DNA of 17,925 bases, from contig CALLCD010000131.1 of assembly GCA_938049795.1 (NCBI GenBank), positions 1-17,925 on the forward strand. The letters are read 5' to 3'. Below are positions 1 to 5,966 of this stretch, in pieces. Origin of the DNA: an uncultured Hyphomonadaceae bacterium. Its GTDB lineage: Bacteria; Pseudomonadota; Alphaproteobacteria; Caulobacterales; Hyphomonadaceae. The notes beneath the pieces are model-generated. The model worked only from the letters and a program-made list of their open reading frames with translations, searched no databases and had not been told where the DNA came from. Positions within the stretch are counted from its first letter, which is position 1. Every line of letters begins with the position of its first letter. The position numbers were made by a program, and so were the translations under genes.

Positions 1-113
1 GCTACCAGGCCTATGCCGGACGCGGCGCATGGATCGGCACCGAGCTGGCGGGCACCCGCGTCAAACTCTCTGGTCAGGCCGTCACCGTCATCGAGGGCGT
101 GTTCCGCCTTTAG
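1..113 (+). CDS. PhzF-family isomerase/epimerase-like protein, C-terminal fragment
   Basis: Only the last 36 codons before the TAG at 111-113 are in the window; the reading frame enters from the left edge (first complete codon at 3). The tail contains the pattern R-V-K-L-S-G-Q-A-V-T-V-I-E-G, which resembles the C-terminal end of PhzF/YddE-type proteins (typically V-x-L-x-G-x-A-V-T-V-x-E-G). PhzF-family proteins are cytosolic isomerases with a diaminopimelate-epimerase fold, and most members have no known substrate. The gene ends inside the 3' end of the oppositely oriented transporter, so the two coding regions share 26 bp. Identification rests on one short motif and should be treated as probable, not certain. 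Confidence 0.6.
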   Translation, partial: YQAYAGRGAWIGTELAGTRVKLSGQAVTVIEGVFRL

Positions 114-1017
114 CCTTTGCGCTTGTCGGCTTTCCCTGCGCCAGCCACACGCCGCTCAGGATCAGCCCGAACGCCAGCAGCGCATTCCAGCTTTGCACTT
201 CGCGGAATAGCACAAAGCCCAGAATGGCCGACAAGATCGGCACCAGATACCCCGTCAGCGCCAAAAACGTCGCGCCCGCCCGTTGGACAATCATCATATA
301 GAGAATGGACGCCAGCGCTGACGGCCCGATCCCGAGACCGATGACGCTCAAGACCGGCTTTGGCGTGAACACGACGGTCTTCCAATCCACCATGGCCAGC
401 ATCGGCAGCGACATCAACGCCCCAAGCGTCACAAAGCCTGACGCAAAAACGAATGGCTCGATTTTCGGCGCCGCACGCGCGATCAGCGTGGAACTTGCAT
501 AGAGCGTTGCCGCCACCAACAACAAAAACTGCGCCACAGTGCTGGCCGCACCGAAATTCTCATACGCATCCGGTCCAAGTAGCGCGACCACGCCCAAAAA
601 GCCGACGCCAATCCCGAGCGCAATCCGCCGCGTCAGCCGCTCATCCCTGAACATGAAATTCGCGCCCAGCACGACAAAGATCGGCACCGCCGCCACATAA
701 AGCGCAGCCAGACTGGACGCGACCGTTTTCTGCGCAATCGTGATCAGAAAGAACGGTCCCGTCATGCCGACAAAACCGACCGCGATCATAACACCCCAGC
801 GCGTGCCGTCCGACAGGGGAGGGTAGCGCCGCCCCGTGGCCAGCAACACCGCATTCAGGATTACCGCCCCGATGATCAGCCGCGCGGGCACAATAACCCC
901 CGCAGGCAGCCCCGCATCGCCAAAGGTCGCCCCACGCGTCAGCGCATAGGCCCCCGCCCATAACAGGCTGACGGCAATAAATAAGAGCCAGTCGGTCAAA
1001 TCACGTTGCGTGTTCAT
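88..1017 (-). CDS. DMT-superfamily EamA-type transporter
   Basis: The 309-residue protein is almost entirely hydrophobic, with about ten predicted membrane segments in two EamA repeats (residues about 10-148 and 160-293). The first repeat ends with the usual short basic/acidic loop F-R-D-E-R-L before the fifth helix. The second repeat has the matching L-V-P-x-L-S-A-I-L-G-F-V-L-F-R-E pattern. EamA proteins of this kind are inner-membrane exporters of amino acids or other small metabolites (YdcZ/RhaT/YedA relatives); substrate cannot be predicted here. The start chosen is the ATG at 1017, because residue 1 then sits just before the first helix. A TTG at 1077 would add 20 polar, Cys/Arg-containing residues without a visible ribosome site. 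The gene points away from the TTAA-rich region at 1079-1142, which could hold its promoter. Confidence 0.88.
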   Translation of the reverse strand: MNTQRDLTDWLLFIAVSLLWAGAYALTRGATFGDAGLPAGVIVPARLIIGAVILNAVLLATGRRYPPLSDGTRWGVMIAVGFVGMTGPFFLITIAQKTVASSLAALYVAAVPIFVVLGANFMFRDERLTRRIALGIGVGFLGVVALLGPDAYENFGAASTVAQFLLLVAATLYASSTLIARAAPKIEPFVFASGFVTLGALMSLPMLAMVDWKTVVFTPKPVLSVIGLGIGPSALASILYMMIVQRAGATFLALTGYLVPILSAILGFVLFREVQSWNALLAFGLILSGVWLAQGKPTSAKAKGGTRPR

Positions 1018-1078
1018 CGCTGATGGCGTGGACCCGCTCGCCAGACGGGTCAAGCGCACGCATGGACATTCACCCAAA

Positions 1079-1107
1079 GGTTAACAGAAGCGCTCTTTTC
1101 GTTAACC
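1079..1107. repeat. Inverted repeat GGTTAAC-N15-GTTAACC in the divergent region
   Basis: A perfect 7-bp inverted repeat (1079-1085 and 1101-1107) lies between the two divergent genes. Each arm contains the TTAACC half-site sequence of CtrA-type regulators, and each also contains the 6-bp palindrome GTTAAC. It lies about 60 bp upstream of the transporter start and about 110 bp upstream of the 1219 gene. It could be a dimeric operator or two extra half-sites next to the full box at 1122-1136. Confidence 0.4.
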
Positions 1108-1121
1108 AAGAGATCATTGCG

Positions 1122-1136
1122 TTAAGATCTTGTTAA
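1122..1136. promoter_or_regulatory. CtrA-type binding box TTAA-N7-TTAA
   Basis: The sequence TTAA-GATCTTG-TTAA matches exactly the full-length binding motif of the alphaproteobacterial response regulator CtrA (two TTAA half-sites separated by 7 bp). It is accompanied by more TTAA half-sites at 1081, 1102 and 1139. CtrA binds such boxes overlapping the -35 region of cell-cycle, motility and envelope promoters. This box lies 83 bp upstream of the ATG at 1219 and 105 bp from the transporter start, so either gene could be the target. I see no convincing -10 element at fixed distance. The match is seen directly; regulation is inferred. Confidence 0.5.
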
Positions 1137-1218
1137 TATTAATAATTACCCACAAGACAAAGACGACGAGAACCGTCTGTTTCATAAAAATTCACATCAA
1201 TTCGCAGGGGCGCGCACT

Positions 1219-2199
1219 ATGAATCCATATTCGAGGTTTAACAAAGTATCGAACTTATTGGCCGCAGGGGTCATTGTTTCGATTGTGCTGGCCTTTGGCC
1301 TGCCAGGCTTCGAGCGCATCTCGAATCTGGCCAATGGCGACACCGGCCCAACGCTAATGGCCACGATTGGCGCGGGGATTGCGCTTCTGGTCGTTGGCTG
1401 GTTGGCGCTGACCGGAACCGTGTTCCCAATCCTCTTCCGCTTCCGCATCACTTCGCTGCGTCGTCTCATTCTCGGCAAATACTATATCGAGGGGACATGG
1501 CTACAGGCCGAGCGCGGAGCCGAGGAGCGCCGCATGTCCGTAATCGACATCCAGCCCGATGGCTATCGCTTCATCTTTTCCGGCTATGCCCTGAACGAAG
1601 AGCTTGAGATCGAAGCCAACACGCTGATCGAGTTCTCGCGTTTCGAATGGCCGTTCATGGTCTACAAATATCGCAACTCCCTGTCAGATGGCTCCGACGG
1701 AAAGCGCGAAGGCGTTGGCGAGATCCAGCTCGAAATGAACCAGGCTTCCGCGCGCCGCTATAATGGATTCCTTCAATATGTCCGCAGCGCCGAACGCCTC
1801 AAGATCGAAGGTGCTAAGCTGACCTCGCAGTCCGAAGTGCGCAGCCTGCGCCGGCTCGATGGCCGCCAGCGCGTGTTCGAGAAATACTGGAAACTCTTCT
1901 TCCACCGCGCCATGCGCCCGAGCATGGTCCACACCTATCCGGTCCGCGATGAAGCCCATCGCCGCGCCGTCTCTCAGCGCGAACAGGTCGCCGCACCAAC
2001 ACCAGAGCCGCGCCAAGCTGCTCCAGCCCCGATGCGCGAGCGCCGTAACCCGAACCGCCGTCCGGCAACCAGCGAAGGCCAAACGGTCGTTCCCCGCCGC
2101 CGCGCAACCGACTGGTCCTCCTCTGACACACGCGAAGACAGTGTCCGGATCAGAGTGCCCGCGCCTGACAGCAAAACCGGCACCGACGACCTCTACTAA
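1219..2199 (+). CDS. Unrecognised 2TM membrane protein with beta-rich cytosolic domain and disordered tail
   Basis: A 326-residue protein that I cannot assign to a named family. It starts at ATG 1219 with an AGGGG ribosome site at about 1206-1210. Two hydrophobic segments (about residues 11-29 and 46-72) are followed by a basic linker. A domain of alternating polar/hydrophobic strands (about 88-200) begins with Y-Y-I-E-G-T-W and includes V-Y-K-Y-R-N, G-V-G-E-I-Q-L and R-Y-N-G-F-L-Q-Y-V-R. An amphipathic, aromatic stretch follows (219-233). The last 70 residues are rich in Pro, Arg, Ser and Asp and look disordered. The order (two helices, G-x-W, strands, a Y-K-Y-R-N strand, a G-x-Y/F-type strand) resembles the 2TM-beta-barrel architecture of Cap15-type receptors, but this is a by-eye comparison and no nucleotidyltransferase gene is adjacent. 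A CtrA-type box lies upstream and a strong hairpin downstream, so it appears to be a single-gene unit. Confidence 0.85.
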   Translation: MNPYSRFNKVSNLLAAGVIVSIVLAFGLPGFERISNLANGDTGPTLMATIGAGIALLVVGWLALTGTVFPILFRFRITSLRRLILGKYYIEGTWLQAERGAEERRMSVIDIQPDGYRFIFSGYALNEELEIEANTLIEFSRFEWPFMVYKYRNSLSDGSDGKREGVGEIQLEMNQASARRYNGFLQYVRSAERLKIEGAKLTSQSEVRSLRRLDGRQRVFEKYWKLFFHRAMRPSMVHTYPVRDEAHRRAVSQREQVAAPTPEPRQAAPAPMRERRNPNRRPATSEGQTVVPRRRATDWSSSDTREDSVRIRVPAPDSKTGTDDLY

Positions 2200-2207
2200 A
2201 TCTGAAT

Positions 2208-2235
2208 AAACCTGTACTACACTTACAGCAGGTTT
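2208..2235 (+). other. Inverted repeat AAACCTG/CAGGTTT after the 1219-2199 gene
   Basis: A perfect 7-bp inverted repeat (2208-2214 with 2229-2235) begins eight bases after the stop codon. Its loop contains a second possible stem, CTGTA (2212-2216) with TACAG (2224-2228). It ends in TTT but is followed by GCCCC, so on its own it is a poor intrinsic terminator. It may protect the 3' end of the upstream mRNA, or belong to the serC leader if transcription reads through. Confidence 0.35.
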
Positions 2236-2242
2236 GCCCCTG

Positions 2243-2272
2243 GCGGCGTCCTCAGAAGAGGGCGCCGCTTTC
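2243..2272 (+). terminator. GC-rich terminator-like hairpin between the 2TM gene and serC
   Basis: GCGGCG-T-CCTC (2243-2253) pairs with GAGG-G-CGCCGC (2258-2268) around an AGAA tetraloop. This gives an 11-bp stem with a single U-G wobble, followed by TTTCGCGTT. The stem is strong and sits 43 bases after the stop of the upstream gene, so it is probably its intrinsic terminator despite the short T tract. If serC transcripts start upstream, it could act as an attenuator in the serC leader. Confidence 0.6.
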
Positions 2273-2275
2273 GCG

Positions 2276-2380
2276 TTACAGATTAATCATTTGCGCCCGC
2301 GCTTTGTTTCTGTCATAGCGGCGGCGGGCCAGACATCCCCAACGATGTTCAGCCTATCTGTAAGGATAGGAGTAAAACAG
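2276..2380 (+). promoter_or_regulatory. Structured 5' leader of serC with Shine-Dalgarno-sequestering hairpin
   Basis: Three stems can be drawn by eye: GCCCGC/GCGGGC (2295-2300 with 2324-2329), ACATC/GATGT with a 6-nt loop (2333-2348), and CCTATC/GATAGG with the 6-nt loop TGTAAG (2353-2370). The last stem includes the AGG of the Shine-Dalgarno AGGAG (2368-2372), so it would hinder initiation at the ATG 2381. TTACAGAT (2276-2283) is perfectly complementary to ATCTGTAA (2356-2363). That pairing would open the sequestering stem, or its 5-nt core could form a loop pseudoknot. A serC leader motif confined to Alphaproteobacteria has been described from comparative genomics; I cannot confirm that this is an instance. 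No convincing promoter is visible, so the extent of the leader is unknown. Confidence 0.5.
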
Positions 2381-3547
2381 ATGACGACCACTCTTCCAAA
2401 GCCGGAGGTACGCCCTGCGTGCCCCAATTTCTCTTCCGGACCCACGGCCAAACGCCCCGGGTTCTCCCTCGCTCAATTACAAGACGCCGCCCTTGGCCGC
2501 TCGCACCGGTCCGCGCTTGGCAAGTCCAAGCTGAAACAGGCGATCGAGCGCACCAAAGAGCTTCTCGGCCTGCCCGAAGGCTACCGCGTGGCCATTGTGC
2601 CCGCGTCTGATACGGGCGCGGTGGAAATGTGCATGTGGTCCATGCTCGGCCAGCGTCCTGTCGATATTTTCGCATGGGAAAGCTTTGGCAAGGATTGGGT
2701 CACCGACGCGCTCGAACAGCTTACCGATATTGATGCCAGCGTCCATGTCGGCGATTATGGCGTGCTGCCGGACTTTGCCGCCGCGCGAGACGATGCCGAC
2801 ATTATCTTCACATGGAACGGCACCACGTCCGGCGTCCGCGTGCCGAACGCTGACTGGATCAAACCCAACCCCGACCGCGTCGTGATCTGCGACGCCACCT
2901 CGGCCGTGTTCGCCCAAGACATTGAGTGGGAAAAGCTCGATGTCGTGACTTATTCTTGGCAGAAAGTCCTCGGCGGGGAGGCGGCCCACGGCATGCTCAT
3001 CCTCAGCCCGAACGCCGTCCGCCGCCTCGAAACCTACACCCCCAAGCGCGCCTTGCCGAAAATCTTCCGCATGACCAAAGGCGGCAAGCTCAACGAAGCC
3101 CTGTTCGAAGGCGCAACCATCAACACGCCGAGCCTTTTGTGTACCGAAGACTATCTCCAGGCGCTTGACTGGTGCGAGGCGCTTGGCGGCTGGCAAGCCC
3201 TCAAAGCCCGCTCAGACGAAAGCCTTGCTATCCTGACCAAATGGGAAGCGGCGACCGACTGGGTGGAATTTCTTTGCCCCGAAGAAAGCGTTCGGTCCAA
3301 CACCGGCGTCACCTTCAAGATCGCAGACCCGCGTGTCGCATCCCTTGACGAGAAAGCCCAGCGCGCTTTCGTCAAAAAGATGATGGGCCTACTCGATGAA
3401 CTTGGCGTCGCCTTCGATGCGGCCGGATACAACAAAGCCCCTCCAGGCCTACGTATCTGGTGCGGCGGCACCGTTGACCCCTCCGACGTGGCCAAGTTGA
3501 CCCCATGGCTCGACTGGGCCTTCGCTGAAACTGTCGCAACTCTCTGA
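2381..3547 (+). CDS. serC: Phosphoserine aminotransferase SerC (alphaproteobacterial/Methanosarcina type)
   Basis: The protein converts 3-phosphohydroxypyruvate and glutamate to O-phosphoserine and 2-oxoglutarate in the cytosol, the second step of serine synthesis, using PLP. At 388 residues it matches the longer class V aminotransferase subtype of Alphaproteobacteria. The N-terminus P-N-F-S-S-G-P-T-A-K-R-P-G is typical of that subtype. Also visible are the PLP region D171-A-T-S-A and the Schiff-base lysine K195 in S-W-Q-K-V-L-G-G-E-A-A-H-G. The C-terminus R-I-W-C-G-G-T-V contains the expected substrate-binding Arg and the R-x-W-C-G-G-T motif. The ATG at 2381 has an AGGAG 8 bases upstream; the TTG at 2234 would translate the leader hairpins and is rejected. 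serA follows after 94 bp on the same strand, so the two are probably one operon. A leader hairpin overlaps the ribosome site, suggesting post-transcriptional control. Confidence 0.96.
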   Translation: MTTTLPKPEVRPACPNFSSGPTAKRPGFSLAQLQDAALGRSHRSALGKSKLKQAIERTKELLGLPEGYRVAIVPASDTGAVEMCMWSMLGQRPVDIFAWESFGKDWVTDALEQLTDIDASVHVGDYGVLPDFAAARDDADIIFTWNGTTSGVRVPNADWIKPNPDRVVICDATSAVFAQDIEWEKLDVVTYSWQKVLGGEAAHGMLILSPNAVRRLETYTPKRALPKIFRMTKGGKLNEALFEGATINTPSLLCTEDYLQALDWCEALGGWQALKARSDESLAILTKWEAATDWVEFLCPEESVRSNTGVTFKIADPRVASLDEKAQRAFVKKMMGLLDELGVAFDAAGYNKAPPGLRIWCGGTVDPSDVAKLTPWLDWAFAETVATL

Positions 3548-3562
3548 TCAAATTTCATCACC

Positions 3563-3629
3563 TGCTCATCACAAGCAAAGCGCAGGCGCAATGTGCCCGA
3601 GCCGCAAGGCTAGGAGACGCACATGAGCA
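3563..3629 (+). promoter_or_regulatory. Possible RNA structure in the serC-serA spacer
   Basis: TGCTCAT (3563-3569) is perfectly complementary to ATGAGCA (3623-3629). The 3' arm covers the ATG of the small upstream reading frame. Inside lies a short AGCC-GCAA-GGCT stem with a GNRA tetraloop (3600-3611), immediately before AGGAG (3612-3616). The long loop makes the outer pairing only moderately likely. If formed, it would influence initiation at the small frame and perhaps at serA. Confidence 0.3.
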
Positions 3630-3664
3630 AAGGAAACCAAAATGCCCAAAGTCCTCATCGCTGA
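3623..3664 (+). CDS. Possible 13-codon upstream ORF overlapping the serA start
   Basis: ATG 3623 has the best ribosome site in the spacer, AGGAG at 3612-3616 with 6 bases between. It opens a frame of 13 sense codons (M-S-K-G-N-Q-N-A-Q-S-P-H-R) ending at TGA 3662-3664, which lies 20 bases inside serA in a different frame. The peptide has two Ser but no run of regulatory codons. It may be a leader peptide that loads ribosomes for serA by translational coupling, or only a chance frame. No peptide homology can be claimed. Confidence 0.25.
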   Translation: MSKGNQNAQSPHR

Positions 3665-5237
3665 CAAACTCAGCCCCGCCGCTGTCGAAATCTTCCACAA
3701 TCGCGGCCTTGAAACCGAAACCCAAGTCGGCCTCTCCAAAGACGAACTGATCGACATCATCCCCGACTATGACGGCCTCGTCGTCCGTTCCGCCTGTAAG
3801 CCGGATGCAGATGTCATCGCCGCCGCCTCGAACCTGAAAGTCATTGGCCGCGCAGGCATCGGCGTGGATAATATCGACATCAAAGCCGCAACCGCCAAGG
3901 GCGTCGTCGTCATGAACACGCCGTTCGGCAACGCGATCACCACCGCCGAACATGCCATCGCCATGATGTTCGCCGCCGCCCGACAGATCCCTGCCGCCAA
4001 TGCAGGCACACAAGCGGGCGACTGGCCGAAGAAAGCGTTCATGGGCACCGAGCTGTCCTACAAAACGCTTGGCCTGATTGGCTGCGGCAATATCGGCTCG
4101 CGCGTGGCCGAACGGGCGATGGGCCTGTCGATGAAAGTTGCTGCCTATGATCCGTTCCTGACCGAAGAGCGCGCCATCGAGCTCGGCGTCGAAAAGGTCG
4201 AACTTGACCAGATGCTCGCCCGTGCCGATGTGATCTCGCTACATGTGCCGTACACAGACCAGACCGCCAACATCTTGTCCGCAGACAATCTCGCAAAGAC
4301 CAAAAAAGGCGTTATCATCGTCAATTGTGCGCGCGGCGGCCTGATCGACGAAGCCGCCCTGAAGGCTGGTCTCGAAAGCGGTTATATTTCCGCCGCCGCG
4401 CTTGACGTGTTCGCCGTCGAGCCCGCGAAAGAAAACCCGCTCTTCGACGCACCAAACTTCATCGCCACCCCGCATCTCGGCGCGGCCACAAATGAAGCGC
4501 AGGAAAATGTTGCCCTCCAAGTGGCCGAACAGATCAGCGACTATCTGCTCTCGGGCGCAGTCACCAATGCGCTCAACATGCCGTCGGTCACAGCAGAAGA
4601 AGCCCCGCGTCTGACCCCGTTCACAAAGCTTGCTGAAAAACTCGGCAACTTCGCCGGACAGATCACCGATTTCGGCTTTGACGAAGTGGTTATCGAATAT
4701 GAGGGCGAAGTGTCAGAGCTCAATCGCAAACCGATCACCGCCGCCGCGCTCGCCGGTCTTCTGCGTCCAAGCCGAGGCGACGTAAACATGGTCTCCGCGC
4801 CGTCCATCCTCACCGAGAGCGGTATCAAACTGACCGAAACCAAGACCGAGGAAAGCCCGGTCTATGACAGCCTGATCCGCATCAAAGTGCTGACCCGCAA
4901 AACGACGAACAATCCCGATGGCGGCTGGCGTACGCTCGCAGGCACCGTGACCGCTGGCCGTCCGCGCATTGTCGAGGTCAAAGGCATGGCGCTCGAGGGC
5001 GACTTCTCGCCGGTCACGCTTTACGTCAACAATCTCGACAAGCCGGGCTTTATTGGCACGCTGGGCGCGATGCTCGGCGAGGCGGATGTCAATATCGCAA
5101 CCTTCCATTTGGGTCGCACAGATGAAGGCGGCGAAGCCATTGCGCTCGTCGGGATTGACAGCGAGCCATCGGCCAATCTGCTGACGAAATTGCAGGACAT
5201 GGAGCGCGTAAAATTTGCACGTGTCCTGAAGTTCTAG
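3642..5237 (+). CDS. serA: D-3-phosphoglycerate dehydrogenase SerA (long form with ACT domain)
   Basis: Catalyses NAD-dependent oxidation of 3-phosphoglycerate to 3-phosphohydroxypyruvate, the first committed step of serine synthesis; its product feeds SerC encoded just upstream. The 531 residues fit the long form. The substrate-binding domain occupies about 1-98 and 290-315, and the NAD domain about 99-289 with G147-x-G149-x-x-G152. The catalytic triad is R231 (N-C-A-R-G-G), E260 (V-F-A-V-E-P) and H278 (T-P-H-L-G-A). An intervening (ASB-like) domain spans about 318-450, and a C-terminal ACT domain about 456-531 begins V-T-L-Y-V-N-N-L-D-K-P-G. The ACT domain usually binds serine for feedback inhibition, though not all ACT-containing forms are inhibited. 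The ATG at 3642 gives the family-typical start M-P-K-V-L-I-A-D, with a modest AAAGGA ribosome site 7 bases upstream. A stronger site belongs to the overlapping small frame at 3623. Confidence 0.97.
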   Translation: MPKVLIADKLSPAAVEIFHNRGLETETQVGLSKDELIDIIPDYDGLVVRSACKPDADVIAAASNLKVIGRAGIGVDNIDIKAATAKGVVVMNTPFGNAITTAEHAIAMMFAAARQIPAANAGTQAGDWPKKAFMGTELSYKTLGLIGCGNIGSRVAERAMGLSMKVAAYDPFLTEERAIELGVEKVELDQMLARADVISLHVPYTDQTANILSADNLAKTKKGVIIVNCARGGLIDEAALKAGLESGYISAAALDVFAVEPAKENPLFDAPNFIATPHLGAATNEAQENVALQVAEQISDYLLSGAVTNALNMPSVTAEEAPRLTPFTKLAEKLGNFAGQITDFGFDEVVIEYEGEVSELNRKPITAAALAGLLRPSRGDVNMVSAPSILTESGIKLTETKTEESPVYDSLIRIKVLTRKTTNNPDGGWRTLAGTVTAGRPRIVEVKGMALEGDFSPVTLYVNNLDKPGFIGTLGAMLGEADVNIATFHLGRTDEGGEAIALVGIDSEPSANLLTKLQDMERVKFARVLKF

Positions 5238-5273
5238 CGCCACACGCTCCGCGAAATGTGATCGGCCGGACCC

Positions 5274-5300
5274 TTGACCCGGGACGGATTTGGTTATCTC
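5274..5300 (+). promoter_or_regulatory. Candidate promoter for the PagL-like gene
   Basis: TTGACC (5274-5279) resembles a -35 element. TATCTC (5295-5300) is a weak -10 candidate at a 15-bp spacing, which is short. Transcription starting about 7-10 bases later would begin at about 5307-5310, almost on the ATG at 5310, so the mRNA could be leaderless. This is a sequence match only. Confidence 0.3.
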
Positions 5301-5309
5301 TGTCTAAGG

Positions 5310-5939
5310 ATGACTTGTGTAAGATTTTTGGTCGCATCCATTTCGCTGGGCCTTGGTCCGGCACACGCCCTCGCTCAGCCCGAATTTTCCGACATCGTCG
5401 CCGAAGTCCGCTTTGGCATTCTGGCGCATAATGTCTCTGTAGGAATTAATCCCGGCAATGAAAATCAGGAAGCTGGCGAGAATATTCAAGCTGAGATTGT
5501 GTTCCGCACACCAAAGCGCTTGAAGTGGAAATACTTCTTCTCGCCAGAGCCCTATCTTGTCGGCTCGGTCAACACGGCTGGCAATACAAGCTTCGGCGGC
5601 GGCGGACTGTTATGGGACTTCCAGCTTGGTAAGAGGCAGCGTTGGGAGTTCGAAACGGGCATCGGGTATATCGTCCACAATGGCGCAATCGACATCCCGT
5701 TTCCCGGTCAGGGTGGCAATGCACAGAACGCCACTTTTGACGCCAACAATATCCTGTTTGGTTCGCGTGACTTGTTCCGCACCACGCTTGCGTTTAATCG
5801 GCATCTGGGCAAACACTGGGGCGTTCAGGTGATCTATGAACACTTGTCGCATGGCCAAATCCTCGGATCAGGTCGCAATCAGGGAAACGATTCTGTTGGC
5901 GCCAGAGCCTATTATCGGTTTGGACGCGCCGGACAATAA
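5310..5939 (+). CDS. PagL-like acyloxyacyl hydrolase / lipid A 3-O-deacylase family outer-membrane protein
   Basis: A 209-residue precursor with a signal peptide ending A-L-A-Q (cleavage near 22-23), followed by alternating strands ending in the aromatic Y-Y-R-F expected of a small outer-membrane beta-barrel. The near C-terminal H178-L-S180-H-G followed by N190-Q-G-N-D194 matches the PagL active-site region, where His and Ser act with a Glu. Here the acidic position appears to be Asp194, displaced by about two residues. PagL enzymes remove the 3-O-linked acyl chain from lipid A and alter envelope properties; activity here is inferred. The start is uncertain. ATG 5310 gives the best signal peptide, but an AAGG directly abuts it with no spacing. 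A TTG at 5274 would prepend a hydrophilic dozen residues. The gene stands 72 bp after serA and may have its own promoter. Confidence 0.78.
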   Translation: MTCVRFLVASISLGLGPAHALAQPEFSDIVAEVRFGILAHNVSVGINPGNENQEAGENIQAEIVFRTPKRLKWKYFFSPEPYLVGSVNTAGNTSFGGGGLLWDFQLGKRQRWEFETGIGYIVHNGAIDIPFPGQGGNAQNATFDANNILFGSRDLFRTTLAFNRHLGKHWGVQVIYEHLSHGQILGSGRNQGNDSVGARAYYRFGRAGQ

Positions 5940-5966
5940 AGCGACAGAGCCGGTTGGGGGGCGAAT

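Noticed and set aside
1219..2199. A CBASS defence operon around the Cap15-like protein
   Set aside because: No nucleotidyltransferase, E1/E2 or other defence gene nearby; neighbours are a transporter and serine biosynthesis, so no system can be claimed.
2234..2380. Extended SerC from a TTG start
   Set aside because: The extension would translate the terminator-like hairpin and the leader; ATG 2381 has AGGAG and the family-typical N-terminus.
2477..3196. 239-residue minus-strand frame inside serC
   Set aside because: Shadow of serC in a GC-rich genome; no motif or start signal.
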